In this document: positions 1 to 8,600 of the stretch, one piece after another
How the letters are laid out: each line of letters begins with the position of its first letter
Numbering within the stretch: position 1 is the first letter of the stretch
NCBI GenBank assembly: GCA_001579985.1
Contig: LRSR01003598.1
Coordinates: 1 to 22,937, forward strand
Direction of reading: 5' to 3'
DNA from: Hypsibius dujardini
Taxonomy: Eukaryota > Tardigrada > Eutardigrada > Parachela > Hypsibiidae
DNA length: 22,937 nt
The notes under the pieces: model-generated
What the model was told of the DNA's origin: nothing
Seen by the model: only the letters and a program-made list of their open reading frames with translations
The model's database searches: none
Made by a program: the position numbers and the translations under genes

Positions 1-635
1 TTCTTCCAGTTTATTTCTCTAACGGTCTTTACTATCAGTCTAATAAACTTGTTAACTATCCAACTGACGGTTGGTAGACCTAACAACGGTTACATTTAAT
101 ACCGTAAATACCGTTCCATATTGCGTAACGAAGCAATTTGCAACTATTTTTTAGTCCTTGAAATTAAAAAAGGTGACCAAACGGAGTACCATTTATGACA
201 CAAATTTTATTGAGACTCAGAAGCTTTTCCCAGAGTAAGTTTGAAGAGTCTCGAAATGGGAGAAAATCTTGTTAATTTCAATAGTTTTGTTGAACAAAGA
301 GTTTAAAAATATTTGTAGTCTTGGAAAAGGATGAGTACAGTCCCAATTGATCGCTGGTCAGTCGTTTCTCACCCATTGAGGCCGATTGGTCATGCCAAAT
401 AATTTTGTGATCAAGGAAGAATGATCATTGATAAACCGCCAAATTGTAACGTACTGTGGTTACCGTTTCGAGAATCATAAATGATTTCGATTAAGATTCA
501 AATTACTGACATTTTTTTGCCAGATTTTTTCGCCAGCCAGCCACGAATTATGCTCTCGCAGCTGAATAATGGCTGTGAAGTGTGTTGGCGCATTAAGATT
601 GTGAACTTGCAAATTGAAATTGCAAATTGTGAAAT
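1..635. other. AT-rich non-coding flank, no gene recognised
   Basis: I see no open frame with protein-like composition and no splice-bounded exon here. The short open frames near 480-670 on both strands run into the left arm of the foldback palindrome that starts near 636. Short A/T-rich direct words such as aaattgcaaatt occur around 605-640. Nothing supports a gene. Confidence 0.5.
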
Positions 636-1225
636 TGCAAAAAATTTCATCAGAAAACGGGCTCTGGTTTGAGCGGGAGAAGAGTCGAAAGTTCCCCAAT
701 GACTCCGCGGGTTTTTCATTCAGTTCCAGCATTGATTGTTTGATTTATGCTCTAGCAAAACTCAATTTAATTTTAACCACTGTAAAACGTCGTTTTTTGA
801 AAATGTTTCATTCCAAGATTTTTAACACTCTTCCACTCCAAATTCGATTTGGAATCGATCGACATCAACAGAATCTTATTTCGATGATAGGGGGCGCAGC
901 TATGGGCTAGTTTAAATCTAGGCTTCCGAGTGACGTTGTAAAAATGACCCATAGTTTCGCCCCCTATCATCCAAATAAGATTCTGCTGATGTCAATCGAT
1001 TCCAAATCGAATTTGGGGTAAAAGAATTTAAAAATCTTGGAATGAAACGTTTTCAAAATACGAAGTTTTACAGTGGTTAAAGTTAAATTGAGTTTTGCTA
1101 GAGCATAAATCATACAATCAATGTTTGAATTGAATGAGAAACCCGCGGAGCCATCGGGGAACTTTCGAATTTTCTCCCGCTCAAACTAGAGCTCGTTTGC
1201 AGATGAAATTTTTTGCTGAAATTTA
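636..1225. mobile_element. Foldback (near-palindromic) element, about 590 bp
   Basis: The left arm (about 636-915) and right arm (about 945-1225) are reverse complements with scattered mismatches. For example, CATTCCAAGATTTTTAA near 810 pairs with TTTAAAAATCTTGGAATG near 1028, and GATAGGGGGCG near 886 pairs with CGCCCCCTATC near 958. Only a few tens of bases separate the arms. Such arms are typical of a foldback or MITE-like non-autonomous DNA transposon, or of a tail-to-tail double insertion. No transposase frame is present. The central words GGGGGCGCAGCTATGGGC reappear near 4417 as GAGGGCGGAGCTATGGGC, so the family seems to be dispersed. Element ends and target-site duplication are not resolved. 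Confidence 0.7.
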
Positions 1226-1460
1226 TTAATTTAGTTTACTATTTACAAAAAAACATTTTCAGATAGATCGGTGTGTCGGCTACCGTTCCGTTCCCTTGTT
1301 AGTACAATATTAGTGATGATTCATAAAATGAATTTCATCGATGACTAAATTTTAATTGTTTTGCGCAAAACTTCAGAGCTGGCACCTTTGTCCACTATTG
1401 GCGAGTTTTGACACAAAGCTTGTAAATTGATATGAAATATCGATATGGAATTGGAATATG

Positions 1461-1609
1461 GAGTTACTGTATAGGTACAGCGGAACAGTATTGTCAGGTC
1501 AAGGGGTACCGGGAACCCTACTGGAATTGGAGTTATGGAATTGCTGTATAGGTACAGTAGTTAGATACAGTATTGTCAGGTCAAGGGGTACCGGATGCCC
1601 TACTGGAAT
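1461..1609. repeat. Two 77-bp tandem units, inverted relatives of the 3.0-kb array
   Basis: Two copies of a unit containing CTGTATAGGTACAG, TTGTCAGGTCAAGGGGTACC and CTACTGGAATTGG start near 1465 and 1542. Read on the opposite strand, this matches the 69-bp units at 3013-3245 (CTATACCTATACAG, GGGGTACC as GGTACCCC, CCAACTCC). The two loci are therefore diverged, inversely oriented copies of one repeat family. The 63-codon open frame through it is a by-product of the repeat. Confidence 0.8.
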
Positions 1610-1857
1610 AAATCCCAAAAAAAGGTTCAAACAAGACCCGAGAATGTAGCGTCAGTGGCCCCTCCCCCGGGGAGAAGGAGAGAACTCCAAGAATAACAGT
1701 AAGACGCAACTACCCAGGGAAAAAAGGTCAAAGTACGGGAATGTGCCATGGTACTCCAACCAAATACGTAGAGAAAACAGTGCCGTATTTATATCGCACT
1801 CCGCACACCAGAAGGAAAATCGAAAACTGAAGAGGAGATAAACAAATCCCACAAAGC

Positions 1858-2218
1858 TACTCGTGGTTGCGGCAGCTAATAAAGTAAGGGGAGTTTCGCT
1901 GGTCATAAGTTGTATTGTTTTTTCGTTCGCTTAGCCATTCATGGGTATGGTGCTCCAAGCAGCACTCTCAGCAAATCCAATACTTGCAGGTGTCGAAAAG
2001 CGAGCAAGGCACAATGCGGTCAGCGCGTTTGCCATTGCCACACACTCCACAGGGAAGCTCCTTATGTTTCTTCTGATGATCAAGGGCAGACCTCTGGCGA
2101 TGGGTTTTTTTTGCGGCTGGGATTTCAACTTTCTTTTCTGCCTGCGCGTAGTCTTCTGGGCATCCAACTAAACAATCGATTTGATGTTTGACTTTACTGG
2201 TACTTGGAATCCGTCAAA
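1858..2218 (-). pseudogene. Stop-interrupted Cys/His-rich frame (possible decayed zinc-binding exon)
   Basis: On the minus strand one frame is open from just after a TGA near 2218 down to a TAG near 1858, interrupted once by TGA near 1955. It carries a dense cysteine/histidine series: a CGVC pair, then Cys after 11 residues, Cys after 5 and Cys after 4, then the in-frame stop, then ECC and HHTH. The section before that is lysine-rich. This spacing resembles a treble-clef or RING/B-box-like zinc site, but I do not recognise a family. It could be a remnant of a gene or of a transposon ORF, or two exons with an unseen junction. There is no start codon at a convincing place and no splice sites I trust. 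Shadow frames in the same interval look random. Confidence 0.25.
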
Positions 2219-3010
2219 TTTCTAGGCACTTTCTCTCGACATAATTCTAGTGTCACTGGCCCCTTTCTCGGGAAAAGGGTAAAAGTTATGTTAGTCTACG
2301 TTATGTTATGGCGGAGTTACTGGTAATTTCTGACATCGCAGTTGAGAGTTCCGTTTTTTATGAAACAATGGTCGCCGGCTCAACTCGCTCTAGTCGATAC
2401 ATTTTCTGCTAATTCCAATTGATTTAAATCATTTTTCCATCAATTAATAATTTAATAAGTTTTAATTTCACTAATACGTACTCCCGCTCGTATAGCGAAT
2501 TAAACAGTGAGCTATACTGTCAGTGGATCGTAAGTCAGATAAAGGGATAGCTAGGAATGGGACGGATTCCTCGCACACAAATAAGAAAGGGCAAGCAAGG
2601 TCTACCTCTTCCAATGACTGATCCCCTGGAAGTTCGACACTGGCTAGCTTGTTCGGTGAAATACTGATCTAAAAAGTAGAAACCTTGAAAAAGAGTCAGC
2701 AAGTGTGTGGTCACACATATATCAGCCATCCTATCCCTCACTTTTATCCCTCATTGGCTATATTATTATTCGACCAAATGAGTACAGTATATTTTAAAAG
2801 CGAATAGTGTCTTATCGAGTACAAATTAAAATAAATTATCTGGGAGAAATGCGGGCGGGGAGGGGTGTTCTTAAGCATTTATTCAATGTAATAATGAGAT
2901 TTTTATGACAGTGTTTTCATAAAACTTAGACGCATACTTTTAGGAGTTAATATCGACAAGCTGCGCAAACTTATTTTGGAACAAGAGGATCCAAAAATCA
3001 TTATCCTGAA
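2219..3010. other. Non-coding interval, nothing recognised
   Basis: This is mixed sequence without a protein-like frame. AGTGTCACTGGCCCC near 2249 resembles AGCGTCAGTGGCCCC near 1649 (direct orientation, about 600 bp apart), perhaps flanking repeats of an old insertion. Short inverted words (AAAGGGATA near 2540, TATCCCT near 2731) are too weak to call an element. Confidence 0.4.
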
Positions 3011-3245
3011 CTCCATAACTCCAACTCCAGCATGGCCCCCGGTAGCCCATGATCTGAAAGTACTATACCTATACAGTAACTCCATAACTCCAACTCCAGC
3101 ATGGCCCCCGGTACCCCATGATCTGAAAGTACTATACCTATACAGTAACTCCATAACTCCAACTCCAGCATAGCCCCCGGTACCCCATGATCTGAAAGTA
3201 CTATACCTATACAGTAACTCCATAACTCCAACTCCAGCATGGCCT
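3011..3245. repeat. 69-bp tandem repeat, about 3.4 units
   Basis: Units begin CCATAACTCCAACTCC at 3013, 3082, 3151 and 3220, an exact 69-bp period with one or two substitutions per unit (GGTAGCCC versus GGTACCCC, CATGG versus CATAG). Because 69 is divisible by three, long repetitive open frames arise on both strands; they are artefacts. The array breaks off at CATGGCC and resumes at 3748 after an inserted element. Confidence 0.93.
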
Positions 3246-3747
3246 CCGCCCAGCGCCAAACTCTCTGCCCAGACTACATGAGAAAGCATCTTCTCATGAA
3301 ATCTGGTTCGGAACTGCTCCAGAATACCCCAAATCGGGCCAGAATTTGTGAGAAAACTCCGCACGAGATTTGTTCGGACTTTCTGGCCAGAAGCAAGTGA
3401 GAATTCGGTAAGAATCACACGAGACTCATGCGAGAAAAATCTCGGCTGAATTTTGAGCAGAATTACAAGAGGATTTTCTGGTTAGAATTACACAAAACTT
3501 TCTGGCCAGAATTACACGAAGACTTCCTTGCCAGAAATGCACCAAATATTTCTGTTCTGAAATTGTATCTGGCCATTCTGGTGAGATCTGATTGAGATCC
3601 CGTCAGAGCTTTCTGGCGAGAACTGCCGGATTTCTCACCCAACACTCTTGCCAAGAATGGTACGTTAATTTCGTCAGATCTCGTGAGATTCTATATGGGA
3701 TTTCACCAGATCTGAGCCAGATCTGACGAAAGTTTGGCGCTGGGCGG
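3246..3747. mobile_element. 502-bp non-autonomous element with perfect 17-bp TIRs
   Basis: CCGCCCAGCGCCAAACT at 3246-3262 is the exact reverse complement of AGTTTGGCGCTGGGCGG at 3731-3747. The element interrupts one unit of the 69-bp array: the unit stops at CATGGCC and continues with TACCCCATGACCTGACAG immediately after 3747. The interior is a degenerate series of words built on the palindromic box TTCTGGCCAGAA followed by ATTACAC or similar, plus several AGATCTGA words. There is no transposase. It looks like a short class II derivative. No clear target duplication is visible, so the superfamily is undetermined. Confidence 0.8.
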
Positions 3748-3785
3748 TACCCCATGACCTGACAGTACTATACCTATACAGTGGT
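3748..3785. repeat. Resumed fragment of the interrupted tandem array
   Basis: TACCCCATGACCTGACAGTA and the following CTATACCTATACAGT continue the unit cut by the 502-bp insert. Its CTGACAG matches the 77-bp-type units at 1.5 kb (CTGTCAG) better than the 69-bp type (CTGAAAG), so it is an intermediate variant. Confidence 0.7.
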
Positions 3786-4376
3786 AGTAAAGTACAGTAA
3801 CAGTAAATACAATGCCTAAAAGGTGTCATAATTAGCTACTGGGTTTTCGATTTTGAATAAATTTCGCTTGTTTTTTATTTTATTTTTCCTTTCTGTATTC
3901 GTGTCGTCGAATTCGGCGACGAATTCGCTTTTCCAATGAAGCTCACTCGCATGGGAAAAAAATTGTCTGAAGGGATTCTGAAGAGTTTGCAGGTTGTTAG
4001 ATTTTGGCAGGATTGAAGTCGGTTAAGTTCAATCGAAAATGAATGGTGGAATCTTTTCCGCTTTCCGCCAGCCAAGACCGTCCACTGCAATCGATGAGGG
4101 TTCCCGGTGCAGCCATCCTGGAGAAAAGGACGATTTTCAAAAGTGCAACGCAGAATGCTTTTTCTTCATTTTTTAAAGTAGAACAATCTTCGTAATGATT
4201 TATTTATAACCTCTATTTTACCGGTGTGGTCTCGAGAACTTATTTCAACTAAGATTTCAAGAATGTCCAAAATCAATTAGAAAATTCTAATTTCTATGAT
4301 TCTTCTGTGAAAACTTGCGAAATTCGAAACAAGTTTCATTTTAGATTTTTGACACGATCTAACACAGAATTCAATT
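3786..4376. other. Non-coding interval with one weak minus-strand mini-ORF
   Basis: Most of this stretch is AT-rich and shows nothing. A 39-codon minus-strand frame (ATG at 4116, TAA at 3997-3999) starts two bases after a CTCCAG acceptor-like word and has plausible composition (MAAPGTLIDCSGRSWLAES at its start). I cannot link it to a family or to further exons, so it is not called as a gene. Confidence 0.3.
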
Positions 4377-4382
4377 TTTATT
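4377..4382 (-). promoter_or_regulatory. Candidate poly(A) signal of the MORN gene
   Basis: TTTATT on the plus strand reads AATAAA on the minus strand, about 127 nt past the stop codon of the MORN-repeat gene. Position and sequence fit a cleavage/polyadenylation signal. No transcript evidence is available. Confidence 0.5.
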
Positions 4383-4508
4383 GATTAGCATCAGTAGAAT
4401 TTTATTCTGAAACCAGAGGGCGGAGCTATGGGCCGATCTCGAGCTAATGGGCCAAATCTCGAGACATTCTACGTTCCCGCTCTGAACAGCGTCCCAAATT
4501 AAAGTTTT

Positions 4509-5049
4509 CTAATTGTCTTTCAACAAATTCTGCAAGACCAAATCGTACTTTCCGTTGATAAAGGCACCGGCGTAGTAATACTCCGGACACGAGTACTCCC
4601 CGGTTCCATGGTACTGCCCGTTGAGCATCTCGCCTTTGTACTCGACTTTTTCCGCGGGGAGTTTCACATAGCAAATCGGTCCAGACAGTGTGTTCTCCTC
4701 CCAGTGTCCGGAGTAGACGACACCGTTGGGCTTCTGGTACTTACCGATACCGTGTCGGATTGGTCGGGAGTTCTTCGCCAGCTTATACTGCCCCTCTGTT
4801 CTGAAAAATCGTTTTTCTAATCATGGGACCAGTAACAGAGAGGATTCGGTGTTCGAGCTTACCGTACGTTTCGCCGTCTTCGAATTTCACCGAACAAACC
4901 GGAGGACCGGAATCAATAGGCATAGGCGGAGGCGGTTCTTCAACTGCGGGAGTCACCACAACGGAGTGCTTATTTGAAGTTTTGGACAGTCTGTATTATC
5001 TGTAGTATCTCTGAGCTACCGTGCGAAACAATTACTTACTTTTCGGCAT
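4509..5049 (-). CDS. Small MORN-repeat protein (125 aa, 3 exons, complete)
   Basis: Model: join of 5049-5040, 4943-4863 and 4795-4509 on the minus strand, stop TAG at 4511-4509. Intron 1 runs GTAAGT to CCGCAG and intron 2 runs GTAAGC to AACAG. The frame holds only with these acceptors: the nearer TTTTTCAG, 5 nt upstream of the one chosen, breaks it. The protein opens MPKIEEPPPPMP, a short proline-rich head, then shows four MORN units at about residues 30-50 (YEGQY, HGIGKY), 58-73 (YSGHW), 83-98 (YKGEM, HGTGEY) and 105-115 (YAGAF, NGKYD). MORN repeats form beta-hairpin rods that bind lipids or act as scaffolds, often in junctional, ciliary or sperm structures. The size and unit pattern are closest to MORN2-type small proteins, but orthology is inferred. 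It has no signal peptide, so it is probably cytoplasmic. Confidence 0.85.
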
Positions 5050-5612
5050 GAATAGGTCACACTGTGGACGGGGCTCCGGACCCCGGCACTAATTGAGCTC
5101 TGCAACTGACTATCTCTGCAGTTGTGTCAGTTAATCAAGTGGCTGAAAACATTGCTAGGCGACAAGCAGACCAGATATTGACCTTGGGTTGAATCATAAT
5201 CAATCTCGTTAGTGTCTCTGTCTGTCTGTCTGTCTGTCTGTCTGGTCTGTCTGTCTGTCTGTCTGTCTGTCTGCCTGTCGGTCAATCAACAACTCGTCTG
5301 TCTATGTAGACATCTGCTGCCCCATTCCCCAGACAAAGACGAGACATTGATTTCTTACGTTTCAATTCAAAGGAGCAGTATTAACATACAGATACAGACT
5401 AACAATTACCGAATGTTAAAATACATTCTCGGGGCTTAGGTCTTTACCGCATACTTGGCACGTAACCAGTTTAGCGCGTATCATTATTCTGGCGGTGTGG
5501 CCAAAATGAAAATTGGGCGATTTAATTTAGGTGTGTGCAAGTGAAAATCGGTCAAGCTGAAGCAATGGCCTTTGTGTCTGGCCGGATGAAAGATTACAAA
5601 AAATAATTACAA
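5050..5612. other. Spacer between MORN gene start and M13 gene 3' end
   Basis: About 560 bp separate two minus-strand genes. It contains the putative 5' UTR of the MORN gene next to 5049, a (CTGT)n microsatellite and the probable 3' UTR of the M13 gene. TTTAAT at 5521-5526 reads ATTAAA on the minus strand, about 87 nt past the M13 stop, and is a candidate poly(A) signal. Confidence 0.5.
5214..5281. repeat. (CTGT)n microsatellite
   Basis: About 15 near-perfect tetranucleotide units with one slip (CTGGTCTG) in the middle. The open frame through it encodes only a repeated SVCL pattern and is not a gene. A complementary (CAGA)n tract lies at 6030-6086, inside M13 intron 10. Confidence 0.95.
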
Positions 5613-8600
5613 TTACCAGATGTCCCATTTCTTCAACGGATTCATTGGGGACCCGACAGGACAACGAAAAGCGTCTGAGAATTCCGGCATATTTGTCAAG
5701 GAACCAATCACACGAAATTTTCTTGGACTGTGCACACTCGTCGGTAGCGACAGTTTTAGCGTCTTTGCGCGAGTTTTACCGCAATAGATCTGAAACATTT
5801 CGAAGAAAATATTTGTTGAAATAATCGTTCTTCTTGCGCATGCCTTTCAGTGCTGCAAACCTGGGCGTAGGCGAGGAAGAACAGCTGGTCCGCTGTACAA
5901 GCTATGTCAGGTAGTATGGCCTCGGGTGTGCCTTTACGCTGTACGTGAAGCTGGTACCCCTAAGAGAGAGCGACATGGAATATTACAACATATTAAGTCG
6001 ATGTCTGGTCTCCTAGTCAGGCCATCAAACAGACAAAACAGACAGACAGACAGATAGACAGACAGACAGACAGACAGATAGACACACAAACACACAGATA
6101 TTCTGAAATTTTTATGCCATGAGATATCTTCGATTGAGGATGATTGGGTCACATACTTTGTAAGCTGCCTTCAAGCCGGTATTGTCCGCGATGTTTTCCC
6201 CTAGTGTAATTAACCCATTGATCGACCCTTCGGGCAGGCTATAGTTGCTGTATTTGGCAACCAGGTTGGCGGCCTTGTGATTGTAAAGCGACCGGGATCC
6301 CGGGCTCCACCAGTTTTGGAAGCGTCCTTCTCCGTCCAACAACGAGCCTGAATGAAATAAGCTTACATGGTAGGACAGTTTTCACACGAGGTACTGAGAA
6401 GTAACAAAGGTTCTTTATGACCTCTGTCATCAAAAGCATGGCTTAGTTCATGACCGATGATTTGGCCGATGGCCGCATAGTTGAGGTAGTCCGGTCCACG
6501 AGCATCGTAAAATGGTTGTTGGAGAATCCCGGCAACAATAACTAGAGAGTACTCCAAGAGGTGTAATGAATCCATGAATACAGTAGTACTGGACTGTCTC
6601 GACCACTTGGTGCCATTTTTAAATGACCCCCGTATATTACGACTGTAGGGTAGCACAGTGTGTGCAGACATAATGTATGGGTGGGTCTAACAATTGGCAC
6701 CAAATGATCGAGACAGTATAACACATTCATTATGTACTGTACTGCCGCGATTAAACCGGTCAGTTTAGCCACGCCTCCGGCACACGTGCCTGTGTGTCGA
6801 GTGAGCACACAGCCACACACACTCACTCACACACTCACACACAAGTCAAATGCGCTGCCCGGATGTAAAAAGTGACCAGTTTAATCGCGGCAGTACAGTA
6901 GGTACGAAACATTGATTTGGCACACCACATCTCGAAAGAACTAATAATTAACCATAATAACTACACAAAAAATAATGCTTTTTTTCTAATTTCACATTTT
7001 ACTGCAAAACCTTATTGGATTACAAAGTGCTGGACTTCCTAATTTCGTTCTTTTTCAATTAGTTGAAAATAAAAAGCACAATTATTTACCGTCGATATTT
7101 TAATGTATTACATCAGCATAGTTAGCCGACATGTGATGCGAACGTATAATCTAGAGTAATAATACTGTATTTTCGCGTTAGACAGGGACAGCGTACGAGC
7201 TGTGGAACGTTTAATCAGCCACGCGGCGCTTGTGCTGTGTGTACGGTGCACACAGCCATGCACACGCTCCATTTCAGTACGACTGTCCTTATCTAACGCG
7301 AAAATACAGTACCTATTATATTTGAGGAAAATCGGTAGTGAGCATCAGGAGAGGCCACAACGAACGTTTCATCCTCTAACCGGTTGTTAATCCGTGAGAG
7401 CCTTCCAAGGTTCTGCTCATTGTTGAATTTCGCCAAATTCACTGCGTTCTTGAAGTGCTCCGGACTTGGTGTCAACTATTAGATACGAAAACATAAGAAG
7501 AAGACTGAGGCATGCATGATTTCGTGAGAATGAATCTCGGTTGCCCTCCCAGTATCAAAACCCATTGAAATCCATCAAAGCCTATCAAAACCCATCAAAA
7601 CCCATCAAAACCCATCAAAACCCATCAAAACCCATCAAATCCCATCACTTAACCGACTAGCCCTGCATTTTCGATTGGTAACTAAGCGATTATAGCCCTG
7701 CCTGTACGCGTGCGCAGCCAGTACGAATATAAAATTCTGCCTTTTTGAAAACCTTGCCGTAAAATGGAGAAAGTGTTCCACGTTTTCCTACCGAAACTTA
7801 ATATGTCTTCCGCCAAGAGAAAGGAAAAAATGAGACTGAAATCGTCATACTGGAACTTAAAAAGGATTTATAAACTAACAAAATTTACCATTAGCGGGTT
7901 TAATTTTTCGACGATTAGCGTAAGCGTAGCTGGAGTCTGGAGCCTTTAGCGGGCCAGCTCTGGTCCCAACACAGAATGAGTTTACGTACCTTTTCGTACT
8001 CCTTGTCCAGTCTCGGAATGTCGCCGACGATATGAACGGGATATCCGATGTAATCCTGTAGCTGGTCGAGCTTACTGATAGCCTTGTCTCTCGTCGGCTC
8101 ATCCAACCAGTCTGCATTTTTCAGCATGAACATTAACGACGCGCGAACGTCTTGAAGAAGCTCGGCAATCTACATAAAAAAACAAATATACTAATAAAAT
8201 AACATTACACAAATAAAGTAATGCAATAAAGTGTGCCTTGACCTTGGATCGGCCAGTGTCGTTAAAATAGTTCCTCGCATAGAGCGATCCAACGACACTT
8301 TTCATCTCGTAGGCCAAGAAATTCTCGCAGGATCGGTATTTGAAATCAGCGATCCCTCCGATCGCGTTGTAGTAGAGCCGCGTGGCCTCGCGAGACTTCC
8401 GTGAAAGCCAGTAGGCGTTTTGGAAAGACAAGCGCCAGCCGTAATAATTGGCAATGATCCCCCGCCCCTCCGGTGTCCGGCTAAGCTCGGCAATTTTCTC
8501 ACCCACTTGCGTGAAATAGTTTGGCTCCTCAACATTGACGATGAGATCCTTTGTGATCACTTCCGCTAAGCTTGCGTTGAGAAAACGGTTGCGCATGAAT

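Noticed and set aside
1858-2218. TGA in the Cys-rich frame read as selenocysteine
   Set aside because: No SECIS-like hairpin or homologue is recognisable; a decayed frame is simpler.
2903-3418. 171-codon minus-strand ORF (and a 79-codon one)
   Set aside because: It is produced by a 69-bp tandem repeat whose length is a multiple of three, and continues into a transposon; the protein is just repeated units.
4863-4990. Longer exon 2 of the MORN gene starting at the TACAG acceptor (4990)
   Set aside because: It cannot join the ATGCCGAAAA first exon in frame; the CCGCAG acceptor at 4944 does, giving a complete 125-aa protein.
5212-5439. Cys-rich ORF (repeated SVCL)
   Set aside because: It reads through the (CTGT)n microsatellite.
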